Source of the DNA: a virus
Reading direction: 5' to 3' (one strand)
Length of the DNA stretch: 25,454 nt
Virus record (IMG/VR): IMGVR_UViG_3300025828_000169
Span: 1 to 25,454 of that record
The translations under genes were made by a program, and so were the position numbers. Shown here piece by piece: positions 8,536 to 15,062 of the stretch; position 1 is the first letter of the stretch; each line of letters starts with the position of its first letter. The notes below the pieces were generated by a model. That model searched no databases. It had not been told where the DNA came from and saw only the letters and a program-made list of their open reading frames with translations.

Positions 8536-8899
8536 GGTCAATCAACTCCTGTAGTGTCTCTATAGTATACCATAAAATACCTTCTTTGTCACACCATTCT
8601 GACATAGTCATTTTGGCACCTTTACGTATTTTCTTGTTGGGTTGCATTAGGACAAACACTAGCTCTTGTCCTTCTGGAAGACTGTCTCTGATACTGGTGT
8701 ACTTCTTCGTGTCTCCGTCCCGAAAATATCCTTTGCATTCAACAAGAGTACCGGAAGCACTATGTACGAAATCAGGACGGTAAGACCGACTAATAACGTA
8801 AGGGATCGTGAATGGTTCATAGTCAAAACCTGCTAGTATCTTGCTGACATCGTCTTCAAACGTGCTTCTAAATTTCGATTTCTGGGACCTTCGGCTCAT
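8510..8899 (-). CDS. Endonuclease I (Holliday junction resolvase), T7 gp3-like
   Basis: Cleaves branched DNA; in T7 the family member resolves junctions before packaging and degrades host DNA. The catalytic set of the family is visible in this 129-aa protein: E15 (STFEDDV), D43 (YRPDFV), then E54 and K56 (LVECKGYF), corresponding to T7 E20, D55, E65 and K67. The segment RDGDTKKY and the hydrophobic ELVFVLMQP strand also fit. T7 endonuclease I is 149 aa, so length is close. GAGG lies 6 bases upstream of the ATG. It overlaps the end of the Cas4-like nuclease gene by 32 bases, placing it in the replication operon. The catalytic residues look intact. Confidence 0.88.
   Translation of the reverse strand: MSRRSQKSKFRSTFEDDVSKILAGFDYEPFTIPYVISRSYRPDFVHSASGTLVECKGYFRDGDTKKYTSIRDSLPEGQELVFVLMQPNKKIRKGAKMTMSEWCDKEGILWYTIETLQELIDHVTNTRGS
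8564..8592 (-). promoter_or_regulatory. Internal sigma70-type promoter for the nucleotide-metabolism genes
   Basis: On the minus strand GTGACA (8592-8587) and TATACT (8569-8564) are separated by exactly 17 bases; only the first base of the -35 departs from TTGACA. The sequence TTATGGTATACTAT around the -10 is also present in the late promoter at 16835-16863. It lies within the endonuclease reading frame, about 30 bases before the start of the 58-aa gene, and could give the DUF3310-DUF1289-reductase genes separate expression. Confidence 0.5.
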
Positions 8900-9731
8900 T
8901 GATAACCTCTGTTAAATATCTTGGACCTGATGAATAGGCGAAGGCGCGAACGGAAGGCCAGCATACCTTTTTGTAGGAGCAGTAGGAGCATCCGACGGCG
9001 AGTTTCTGGTTCCCACTCTTTCCATCGTCGATAGTACCGTAACAAACGTCCGGTGGTGTCGGCTGCTCCACTAACTTTTTTACGTGGTCAATACGCTCCG
9101 ATATGTCGTAGCTAATCAAGTCGTACACGGGGGCCTGAGTGTCCTCTTGGTCGTACATGAGGTACGCCAAGTGTCCATTCTGCTTGTCCATTGCTAACCA
9201 TCCAAACTTAGTAGCACCCTCTGAATACGCGTATCCTTTAATTTGAGCCACGTAGCCAAATGGGTCGTCATAAGCCAGTGTGCCGTCTTTGAATTTCCTA
9301 AACCCATAAGTTGACACGCTTTTAACGTCAGTAACAATACCGTTGATTTTACAGTCCATCGAACCTGTAATGCCATTAACTTCGCACTTCTTCTGTTCAT
9401 CCGTTACCTCATGACCTGCAGCTCTCGTTAGGAACAGTAACATCTCCTCAATGAGGTGTCCGTAGAGGAACTTGACATAGGTGTGACCCTGTATGTCGTC
9501 TGTTTTCTCTACGTCATTATAGATGTTCCAGAGATACCTGTCCTCGCGCCCAATGTTGGACATACGTAGCTTACGTCCGTCACTTCGCTTTTCACCAAAC
9601 TCTTTACGCATGAGGTCCTTGACGTTCTCACCGAAGAGATCAATAGCAGCTTCCAGATCCACGCCTTCTGCTACTTCTTTCGTCTCCATCAGTTTGTAGA
9701 TGTCGTCTACCAATGTGTACACGCTTTTCAT
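8868..9731 (-). CDS. Cas4/RecB-like PD-(D/E)XK exonuclease with probable Fe-S cluster
   Basis: A 287-aa nuclease of the PD-(D/E)XK class. Active-site elements are G123-S-M-D126 (GSMDCKIN), D135-V-K137 (IVTDVKSVS) and the QxxxY motif Q163-IKG-Y167. Four cysteines, C230, C248, C251 and C257 (GCSYCSYKKVCWP), are spaced as in Cas4 and AddB proteins that bind an iron-sulfur cluster. No cas1 or cas2 or CRISPR array is nearby, so this is a phage recombination/replication exonuclease, probably doing the job of T7 gp6, rather than an adaptation protein (inference). It follows DNA polymerase by 9 bases with GAGG as binding site. Confidence 0.85.
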   Translation of the reverse strand: MKSVYTLVDDIYKLMETKEVAEGVDLEAAIDLFGENVKDLMRKEFGEKRSDGRKLRMSNIGREDRYLWNIYNDVEKTDDIQGHTYVKFLYGHLIEEMLLFLTRAAGHEVTDEQKKCEVNGITGSMDCKINGIVTDVKSVSTYGFRKFKDGTLAYDDPFGYVAQIKGYAYSEGATKFGWLAMDKQNGHLAYLMYDQEDTQAPVYDLISYDISERIDHVKKLVEQPTPPDVCYGTIDDGKSGNQKLAVGCSYCSYKKVCWPSVRAFAYSSGPRYLTEVINEPKVPEIEI

Positions 9732-9740
9732 ACGTTTCCC

Positions 9741-11372
9741 TCAGTGGGTTTCTGCCCACGTTGTTCCAACTTTGTACTCTCCGTCAAGGGGGCATCTAAG
9801 GTCGTACTCCACCCCTGCCGCCTTGAGGCACTCAACTGCAAGCCAACCGTACTTCTCTGCTTGGTCTGCAGCCACCTCCGACTGTACTTCATCATGTATG
9901 TTTCCTATAAATTTGTAGTCTAGTTTCCACTGCGTTGCGTAGTCGTCCAGTATGACTAGGGCTTTCTTCATAACGATAGCCCCTGCCGCCTGTAACAACG
10001 TATTCAGTGCAGCATGTTCAGATCTAACTCTAAGTCTTCGACCATCAAGTCCTGTGAGATAGCCTCTCCCAGAAGCTCTAGTAACGCGTTCTCGTAGACT
10101 TTCAAGAGCAGGTGTATTTGATAGAAATCGTCGCTTAAGTTCTGCGCCGTCCTTTGCGCTTCCACCAACGATAGTTCCGATCTTTGCGTCTCCTGCTCCG
10201 TAGAGGAAAGCGTAGATGAAAGTCTTAGCTTGAGGTCTTGTTTCAAGCCCTGCAGCCATTTGATTTCTGGTATGGATGTCTTCGGTGAGGAGGACATTGG
10301 TAAACTCCTTATCGTCCATGTAATGTGCCAACATTCGTAGCTCAAGGCCACTAGCGTCGAAACCTACTAACTTCTTCCCAACAGGTACGGTCCAGCAGGA
10401 GCGACACTCGTGCCCGTAGAGGCTGTGGCTTGCTGGTACTTGAGCCATGTTGGGACTCTGGTGGGTCATGCGTCCAGTGACTGCGCCGTTGCTAATGACA
10501 CGACCATGAACTCTACCGTCTTCCTGCACATGTTCTAGCCATGAGTGGACCTGTGCGTATCGCTTTTGTAGCATCAAGTACTCACTAATGGACTTAGCCT
10601 CTGGCAGGTCAATGGTGTCTAGTACAGCCTCATCAACGATGGGATTCCCTTTCTCCGTAACTTTATCGAAGACCACACCAAGCGTCGATAGGCGTCTCGC
10701 AATTTGCTGTCTAGACCCAACATTAAATATTTCAACTCTGTCCTTAAGACGCTTACCGGTTTTCTCAGAATAGCGTTCGTGTACAATCGGAGGAAACTTC
10801 TCCTGCAATTCCTCTTCAATTTCATTCATTCTCTCCTTGAATGTTGCTAAAAGTTCATGGGCCAGTTGTTGGTCTAGGACCCACCCGTTACGTTCCTGCT
10901 GCTGGACAGCGTACTGCACCTGATGTTCCAGCTTGATGGACTTAGGATCAAACCCTTTCATGTCCCTTGTCAGGCTTTTGTGTACTGCTTCGGTTACCTC
11001 CACGTCTCGTATGCAGTAGTCGATCATCTCCTGTGACAACCTAGACCAGTCATCATGGTCACCCTTTGGGAAGCCTAAGGTTTCACCCCATGACCTCAAA
11101 GAATGTCCACCCTGTCTGCTTGGGTCGTACAACCTTGACAGTACCAATGTGTCCACTACCCTCTCAGAGGCCACAGAAAGCCCCCAGAGACGTTCTAGCA
11201 CTGGGATATCGTAACCTATTAGGTTGTGTCCACAAACGCTCACAGAGCCTTCTAGAGCCTTACAGAGGGTGTCGGGGGTAGTGTGTACGGTATTTACCCC
11301 GTTTTCCCTTGTCACAACACACCAGACGGTGTCAGGAGTCAGGCCGTTGGCTTCCAAGTCAAGGTAGATCAA
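9741..11372 (-). CDS. Family A DNA polymerase with 3'-5' exonuclease, T7-like
   Basis: Replicative polymerase (543 aa). Exonuclease motifs are intact: Exo I D5/E7 (YLDLEANGL), Exo II D55 (HNLIGYD) and Exo III Y119xxxD123. Polymerase motif A is DASGLELRMLAHY (D339), motif B RPQAKTFIYAFLYGAG (R379, K383, Y387, Y391) and motif C IHDEVQ (H493, D494). Motif B Tyr387 aligns with T7 Y526 and E. coli F762. T7 polymerase is about 704 aa; the missing part is largely the thioredoxin-binding loop of the thumb, shrunk here to ~20 residues between EKFPPIV and FNVGSRQQIARRL. The ATG overlaps the primase-helicase stop (ATGA), so the two are made together. Confidence 0.95.
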   Translation of the reverse strand: MIYLDLEANGLTPDTVWCVVTRENGVNTVHTTPDTLCKALEGSVSVCGHNLIGYDIPVLERLWGLSVASERVVDTLVLSRLYDPSRQGGHSLRSWGETLGFPKGDHDDWSRLSQEMIDYCIRDVEVTEAVHKSLTRDMKGFDPKSIKLEHQVQYAVQQQERNGWVLDQQLAHELLATFKERMNEIEEELQEKFPPIVHERYSEKTGKRLKDRVEIFNVGSRQQIARRLSTLGVVFDKVTEKGNPIVDEAVLDTIDLPEAKSISEYLMLQKRYAQVHSWLEHVQEDGRVHGRVISNGAVTGRMTHQSPNMAQVPASHSLYGHECRSCWTVPVGKKLVGFDASGLELRMLAHYMDDKEFTNVLLTEDIHTRNQMAAGLETRPQAKTFIYAFLYGAGDAKIGTIVGGSAKDGAELKRRFLSNTPALESLRERVTRASGRGYLTGLDGRRLRVRSEHAALNTLLQAAGAIVMKKALVILDDYATQWKLDYKFIGNIHDEVQSEVAADQAEKYGWLAVECLKAAGVEYDLRCPLDGEYKVGTTWAETH

Positions 11373-12979
11373 AAGTCACTCCCAATGTGTGGATTAGCTA
11401 CTTCCGTTAGACGACCCGTGGTACGGTCATAGGCTAACCAACAGGCCGGTCCAGTTTCTCCGGTGTACCGGTTCTTCAACACTCGAACAGTGGTGGTGTT
11501 TCGTACTTCCTCGTTCTCGTGTTGCTGGTCCCGTTCCATGCCTATGACTATGTCGGAGAGTTGAGCAATTGCCTGAGACCCCCGAAGCTCACCCAAGGAT
11601 ATCTGAGCACCGTCCTCGTGTGCCTTACCTTGGGATCGTCGTAGGTGTGACACGAGGAACAGACATATCCCCGTCTCTGCTACCAGAGTCCGTAGCTTGG
11701 TCATGATCTCGTCTATGGCCTTTCGCTCGTCTCCTGACTCTTGGGAAGAGACGACGATTGACAGGTGGTCCAGTATGACGTACCGGCAGTCAAGCGCTTT
11801 TGCCATATAGCGAACACGGGAGAGCAGGTTGTCTGCTGAAGTTGACCCCCAATGGTCGAATAGGTAGTAACGTCCTGTTCCCAGTGTGCTCTCCCAAAAC
11901 GGTCGTAGTTGGTCCACAGGCGTGTCCTCTTCCAAGTGAAGGGGCCTGTTTGCCGCCACCGACATGATACCAAGCGTTGTTCGGGCCAGATCTTCCTCAA
12001 GCGCCAAGACTCCAATATTGCCTTCGCATCGGCGTAAAAGATCGTACTCAATTTCTCTGATAAATTGGGACTTTCCCATACCACTGCCGCTAGTGATCGT
12101 GACGAGTTCATACGGTCTGTGTCCTCTTGTGATATGATTGAGGCCCTCCCAAGGGTACGGGATGGACTTGACGTTCCTCTTTTCTACCAGCTTTTCCCAT
12201 GTGTCAGTACCAGCGACGATACCGTCAGGCCTGTAGGTCTTAGCACTCCACCAGTGTTGCGTAAAGTCCTTGACCTTGTTCGCCATGAGCATGTCACTGG
12301 CGTCCTTCAGGGGTAGCTTGCAGATCTTCAGCTTGTCAGGACTGAAGAGGTCCTTGACTTGTTCTACTGCTTCTTCTCCTGCCTTGTCGTTGTCAAAGCA
12401 GAGGACTACCGTGTCGTAGGACTCAAGCCACTCTAGTTGGGCCTTGATCTCCTTAGCGGCGTTATTAGCGCCCGACCGTAACGAAACGACATCCCAAGAC
12501 TTCCCTGACATCTCATAGATTGCCAAGGCGTCCAGTTCGCCCTCAGTAATCGTTATGAAGGTGTCACGGATGCACTGTTGTTGTCCGAAGAAGCCAACGT
12601 TGCTTACGTCCCCCATTGACATGAACCCTTTGGTTTTAACCTCGCGTACCTTTGCCGCGCACAGGTCACCAGTGGACAAGTCGTAGTAGGGGTAGTAGTG
12701 TTTGTCTATTTCACCTGTGGAAGTGTACTCAACGGTGACCCCGTAGCGCCCACAGGTGTCCTGAGATATGCGCCGTTGGGGTATGCTTGAGACCACTCCC
12801 TTGAAATTCAAGGGCTTGGCTTTTGGTAATTCTGTAGCCATGTTGTCTCCACCGTGAACGTGATAGTCGCAACCAGCGCCAAAACAATGTTGGCCCCCGT
12901 CGCTGTAGATAGCGAGAGCGTCCGAAGAACCACACTCCGGACAACTCTCGTGTCGTAGGAACTTAGAAGTCTGCGGCAT
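11369..12979 (-). CDS. Primase-helicase, T7 gp4-like
   Basis: A bifunctional replication protein (536 aa). The N-terminal zinc ribbon has C13, C16, C32 and C37 (CPECG, HCFGAGC). The TOPRIM primase core has E146 (TEGELDALA) and D196/D198 (CFDNDKAG). The C-terminal DnaB/RecA-like helicase has Walker A GSGMGKS (298-304), LALEED near 325-330, Walker B D403 (YVILDHLSIV), H444 (LFLVSHLRR), and a terminal segment VRVLKNRYTGETGP carrying the likely arginine finger. T7 gp4 is 566 aa, so this is full length. It primes lagging-strand synthesis and unwinds the fork with the polymerase encoded next. It overlaps the ssDNA-binding protein gene by 17 bases. Confidence 0.95.
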   Translation of the reverse strand: MPQTSKFLRHESCPECGSSDALAIYSDGGQHCFGAGCDYHVHGGDNMATELPKAKPLNFKGVVSSIPQRRISQDTCGRYGVTVEYTSTGEIDKHYYPYYDLSTGDLCAAKVREVKTKGFMSMGDVSNVGFFGQQQCIRDTFITITEGELDALAIYEMSGKSWDVVSLRSGANNAAKEIKAQLEWLESYDTVVLCFDNDKAGEEAVEQVKDLFSPDKLKICKLPLKDASDMLMANKVKDFTQHWWSAKTYRPDGIVAGTDTWEKLVEKRNVKSIPYPWEGLNHITRGHRPYELVTITSGSGMGKSQFIREIEYDLLRRCEGNIGVLALEEDLARTTLGIMSVAANRPLHLEEDTPVDQLRPFWESTLGTGRYYLFDHWGSTSADNLLSRVRYMAKALDCRYVILDHLSIVVSSQESGDERKAIDEIMTKLRTLVAETGICLFLVSHLRRSQGKAHEDGAQISLGELRGSQAIAQLSDIVIGMERDQQHENEEVRNTTTVRVLKNRYTGETGPACWLAYDRTTGRLTEVANPHIGSDF

Positions 12980-13340
12980 CGCCTACGGCAATCTCTGCTT
13001 CCTCTAGTACTTTGACCGCCTCAAGGTAGGTCGCTACGCCATGCACTGGGTGAGGCTGACCCAGCTTGTACTTTAGGCGGACTTTGGAGTTGTATGGGAC
13101 TTCTCCGGAGTACGGTGTGCCTTCCTCGTCGAAGACTTTGATCTCGTACTTTGATTTGAACTTGCGTTGCTTATTGCCTTGGTAGTCCTTGATCTTGACA
13201 CCGTTGGCTGCAAGCTCTGCTGCGTCCTCTTCTGACATTGTGATTGTCATGGAGTAGGCTCCAGTTGATTGACCGTTGAACACGTCGTGTTGGGTCACGT
13301 TGCTGAAGTTAACTACACCTTCGATTGTTGTTGCTGTCAT
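12963..13340 (-). CDS. Single-stranded DNA-binding protein candidate (125 aa)
   Basis: First gene of the replication operon. The pattern TTIEGVVNFSNVTQ..YSMTITMSEEDAAEL...VKIKD...FKSKYEIKVFDEEG...VRLKYKLGQ...GVATYLEAVKVLE is that of small OB-fold phage ssDNA-binding proteins. It ends with an acidic tail closed by phenylalanine (EEAEIAVGDAADF), as T7 gp2.5 ends in an acidic tail with a terminal aromatic residue that contacts polymerase and helicase. It is about half the length of gp2.5 (232 aa). The promoter at 13402-13430 leaves a ~55-base leader. Assignment rests on composition, tail and position; no catalytic residue can confirm it. Confidence 0.75.
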   Translation of the reverse strand: MTATTIEGVVNFSNVTQHDVFNGQSTGAYSMTITMSEEDAAELAANGVKIKDYQGNKQRKFKSKYEIKVFDEEGTPYSGEVPYNSKVRLKYKLGQPHPVHGVATYLEAVKVLEEAEIAVGDAADF

Positions 13341-13401
13341 GGAATAATCTCCGTAAGGTTGCTTTGGTTTTGCTCTGAGGAATTTCCCAGAACATACTAA
13401 T

Positions 13402-13430
13402 AGTATACACTACTTTTGCTACTGAATCAA
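13402..13430 (-). promoter_or_regulatory. Sigma70-type promoter of the replication operon
   Basis: Minus strand TTGATT (13430-13425), a 17-base spacer, TATACT (13407-13402). The -35 TGA doubles as the stop codon of the 94-aa gene (13429-13427), so the promoter begins exactly where that gene ends. The -10 context GTATACTATTAG closely resembles GTATACTATTGG at the late promoter 16835-16863. It drives ssDNA-binding protein, primase-helicase, polymerase, Cas4-like nuclease and endonuclease I. Confidence 0.75.
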
Positions 13431-13711
13431 ACCATATTCACGTACTCCTGATTAATAATGGTTTGAATGTGTACGTATCCTTCGGGCCAGTACGTGTAGG
13501 ACTCTGCTAATGCCTTGGCTGTCCTACGTACTGAGGCCTCAAAGTTCTCGTACAACCCTAGTTCGTCCTTACAGTACCAAAAGGGTATGCGTAGGACTGG
13601 CTCTGCTGGCCCGTGTTGCTCGTAGTACACAATGATCTCAGCGTCGTTATGAATAGAACCGTCGTTACCAAACATCTTTGTGTGGTCGTTCTCTGGCTGT
13701 TTCATGTTCAT
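13427..13711 (-). CDS. Hypothetical protein (94 aa)
   Basis: An unrecognised early-region protein. It has a polar N-terminus (MNMKQPENDHTKMFGNDGS) and a central segment with a beta-rich look (AEIIVYYEQHG, PVLRIPFWYCKDELG). A helical ASVRRTAKALAES stretch leads to a C-terminus rich in Tyr/Ile (WPEGYVHIQTIINQEYVNMV). An alternative ATG two codons downstream (13705) is possible. Its start overlaps the previous gene's stop (ATGA), indicating coupling with the 85-aa gene, and its stop lies in the -35 box of the replication promoter. Function unknown. Confidence 0.6.
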   Translation of the reverse strand: MNMKQPENDHTKMFGNDGSIHNDAEIIVYYEQHGPAEPVLRIPFWYCKDELGLYENFEASVRRTAKALAESYTYWPEGYVHIQTIINQEYVNMV

Positions 13712-13965
13712 AACTCACTTTCCGACTGTGGTAGGTCGTCACTGGCTAGGAACAGGATCTTGTCCAGTGTCTGCCTAGACATAACCACGTTCCCCTTGTC
13801 GTCAAAGGACAGCTCCAGATCCTGCCTGAGGACAAACGGGATGCCACCCCAAGGGTCCTGCTTCATGATGTCATTTGTCACTGCTCTGGCTTGCGTGTAG
13901 CCTAGGCAGTAGATGGAGTAGTCACCCCCATCGACCACGTAGATGCTTCTTTCGTTTATAAACAT
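13708..13965 (-). CDS. Hypothetical protein (85 aa)
   Basis: A small protein beginning MFINERSIYVVDGGDYSIY, with ARAVTNDIMKQDPWGGIPFV in the middle and an acidic C-terminus (LASDDLPQSESEL). The pattern is a short beta start followed by a helix. No family is recognised. AGGAG lies seven bases before the ATG (TATAGGAGTAAACTT) and is a good binding site. It is the first gene after the AT-rich, palindrome-containing gap 13966-14037 and ends coupled (ATGA) to the 94-aa gene, so the pair may form a small unit of its own. Confidence 0.6.
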   Translation of the reverse strand: MFINERSIYVVDGGDYSIYCLGYTQARAVTNDIMKQDPWGGIPFVLRQDLELSFDDKGNVVMSRQTLDKILFLASDDLPQSESEL

Positions 13966-13988
13966 AAGTTTACTCCTATAGTACTACT

Positions 13989-14041
13989 GTAGTTAACTAC
14001 TACTGCTACTTCTTTAGTATATATACCTAAGTATACCTTAG
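13989..14041. promoter_or_regulatory. AT-rich gap with palindromes and TATACT-like boxes
   Basis: Between two leftward genes lie a perfect 12-base palindrome GTAGTTAACTAC (13989-14000) and an inverted repeat CTAAG-TATAC-CTTAG (14027-14041). The minus strand also has two TATACT boxes (in GGTATACTTAGG and TATATATACT). A -35 is not convincing: TTGTGA stands 15 bases before the first box. The gap could hold a promoter with an operator for the 13427-13965 pair; this is inference. Confidence 0.35.
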
Positions 14042-14229
14042 TAGAGGGTATCACAATTTTCATCGTCTGTAAATATCTCATACTGGTAATATTCCATAGT
14101 ATCTGTATCTACTCCCGCAGTAGCAGTAGCAGAAAGGCAAATACCGCAGAGATCAAGAAAATCACCATGTGTGTCCTTCCGTGTTAGTTCTGATTCCTCT
14201 AGTATTCTGTCACAGGCCTTACAGCGCAT
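14038..14229 (-). CDS. Small CxxC...CxxC zinc-finger-like protein (63 aa)
   Basis: Starts MRCKACDRILEESELTR and continues ...FLDLCGICLSA: two CxxC pairs (C3, C6, C28, C31) that can bind one zinc, with a KDTHGDF turn between. The rest is acidic (DTMEYYQYEIFTDDENCD). I recall similar RCKAC...DLC..C proteins in marine podoviruses, without known function. I choose the ATG at 14229 because it overlaps the upstream gene's end in the 11-base style used by neighbours and has GGAGG upstream; a start at 14256 would add nine residues and a longer overlap. It could bind nucleic acid or a host protein. Confidence 0.65.
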   Translation of the reverse strand: MRCKACDRILEESELTRKDTHGDFLDLCGICLSATATAGVDTDTMEYYQYEIFTDDENCDTLY

Positions 14230-14446
14230 CTCTCCAGTCCTCCCCATGTATCTCAATCATCATCTTCTGTAAGTACCTAGCGTTCAGACTAGAGTACTTA
14301 CGCTGGCAGTCCAGACGGAACATTTCAGTTTCAAACTCTACTATGTGGTCTATCATGGCTTGCGTCTCTGGGTCCTCTGGAGGCCCTGAAAGCTCCCCAG
14401 AGTCCTCCCCAAAGTAACCCAACTCGTATTCGTCCTCGTACATCAT
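14219..14446 (-). CDS. Acidic hypothetical protein (75 aa)
   Basis: Starts MMYEDEYELGYFGEDSGEL and continues with PPEDPETQAMIDHIVEFETEMF and a C-terminal basic/aromatic helix (CQRKYSSLNARYLQKMMIEI). The N-terminal half is strongly acidic, like DNA-mimic or protein-binding phage products, but no motif proves this. The chosen ATG at 14446 overlaps the previous gene's stop (ATGA); longer alternatives upstream would read through the preceding gene. It overlaps the zinc-finger-like gene by 11 bases. Function unknown. Confidence 0.6.
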   Translation of the reverse strand: MMYEDEYELGYFGEDSGELSGPPEDPETQAMIDHIVEFETEMFRLDCQRKYSSLNARYLQKMMIEIHGEDWRDAL

Positions 14447-14598
14447 TTGTAAGCCCCCTGCATCCGTTGTATAAGCTCGTCTATCACCTTCTGCTCCTCC
14501 TCCTTCCACTCCTCTAGATCGTCTAGGCCTTCGTAATCCTCAGCTTCCAACTGGTCGTAGTAGTAGTCGTGTGCTTCTTCCCATGATTCTCTAGGCAT
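14443..14598 (-). CDS. Very acidic small hypothetical protein (51 aa)
   Basis: Starts MPRESWEEAHDYYYDQLEAE and continues DYEGLDDLEEWKEEEQKVIDELIQRM. It is almost entirely charged helix with a striking excess of Asp/Glu and several Tyr/Trp. The ATG (14598-14596) sits 8 bases inside the end of the membrane mini-protein gene (ATGCCTAG) and the stop overlaps the next ATG (ATGA), so it is a link in the coupled chain. Upstream Met codons in frame would force a large overlap and are rejected. The composition would suit a charge-mimic inhibitor; that is speculation. Confidence 0.55.
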   Translation of the reverse strand: MPRESWEEAHDYYYDQLEAEDYEGLDDLEEWKEEEQKVIDELIQRMQGAYK

Positions 14599-14737
14599 CG
14601 TCTGTATTCTCCTCTGTGAAGTCTTCGTGGTCCGGATCATATTCGTACACTGTGGGTCCAGTGCCGAACATAAAATCATACAGTATCTTCAATGTAACCC
14701 ATAGTGGCGCTGTAATCGCCCATAGAAAAAGTCTCAC
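14591..14737 (-). CDS. Membrane mini-protein with acidic tail (48 aa)
   Basis: GTG start at 14737-14735 with GGGGAGGA a few bases upstream. Residues 2-24 form one hydrophobic span (RLFLWAITAPLWVTLKILYDF), and residues 30-48 are an acidic tail (YEYDPDHEDFTEENTDDA). The start overlaps the preceding stop as GTGA. An in-frame ATG at 14782 would add 15 charged residues but lies inside the preceding gene and lacks a binding site. A single span plus acidic tail is the general shape of small phage inner-membrane proteins, such as holin-like or host-inhibitor peptides; no specific family is recognised. Confidence 0.6.
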   Translation of the reverse strand: MRLFLWAITAPLWVTLKILYDFMFGTGPTVYEYDPDHEDFTEENTDDA

Positions 14738-14817
14738 CTGTCCTCCCCTTTTATCACAATCCAGACGGATCCTAGTATACAAAACATCCAGAGTAAACCC
14801 AAGACCTCAGTCTCCAT
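14734..14817 (-). CDS. Membrane mini-protein (27 aa)
   Basis: ATG at 14817-14815, TGA at 14736-14734. The protein is METEVLGLLW followed by MFCILGSVWIVIKGEDR: essentially a single transmembrane helix with an acidic N-terminus and a short charged C-terminus. AGGAGG lies about five bases upstream, an excellent binding site that argues strongly for translation despite the tiny size. It overlaps the previous gene by 11 bases and the next by the GTGA junction. Function unknown. Confidence 0.55.
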   Translation of the reverse strand: METEVLGLLWMFCILGSVWIVIKGEDR

Positions 14818-14917
14818 CTCTCTCCCTCCTGTCAATGTAGACACACAGAGGCGCGAGTATAGCACAGGTGCTCAGTAGTAACAAGATGTCAAACCACGGT
14901 TGCCAGTTCTCTAGCAT
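14807..14917 (-). CDS. Membrane mini-protein (36 aa)
   Basis: ATG at 14917-14915, TGA at 14809-14807. It has an N-terminal MLENWQPWFD, a hydrophobic span ILLLLSTCAILAPLCVYI (residues 11-28) and a basic/acidic end DRRERDGD. The start is 4 bases after the previous stop. It is one of four consecutive genes each encoding one predicted membrane span. The C-terminal basic residues would place the tail in the cytoplasm by the positive-inside rule. Function unknown. Confidence 0.5.
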   Translation of the reverse strand: MLENWQPWFDILLLLSTCAILAPLCVYIDRRERDGD

Positions 14918-14921
14918 GTCT

Positions 14922-15059
14922 CTAGTCCTCCTCTTCTTCGGCCTTTTTCATCCGCTCTAAGTTCCTGTTGAACTCCTCTTGGTCTATGGTGAGCCACGAT
15001 ACAGCTATAATACCAGCCACCATAGCGACTAGGAGCCAGTCTACGTAGTCCCCTAGCAT
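14922..15059 (-). CDS. Membrane mini-protein with charged coiled tail (45 aa)
   Basis: ATG at 15059-15057, TAG at 14924-14922. Residues 6-23 are hydrophobic (VDWLLVAMVAGIIAVSWL), followed by a charged helical tail (DQEEFNRNLERMKKAEEEED). This small bitopic layout, with a charged C-terminal helix, recalls spanin or holin-type components, but there is no lipobox or other proof. It starts 3 bases after the 81-aa gene. A competing minus-strand reading frame over 14911-15117 lacks a gene-like composition and is rejected. Confidence 0.55.
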   Translation of the reverse strand: MLGDYVDWLLVAMVAGIIAVSWLTIDQEEFNRNLERMKKAEEEED

Positions 15060-15062
15060 GTC

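Noticed and set aside
8868-9731. CRISPR system suggested by the Cas4-like nuclease
   Set aside because: No repeat-spacer array and no cas1, cas2 or effector gene anywhere in the window.
14764-14795. TATACT box with TTGGGT 17 bases upstream on the minus strand inside the mini-protein cluster
   Set aside because: The -35 matches only three of six bases and the region is coding; not enough to call a promoter.
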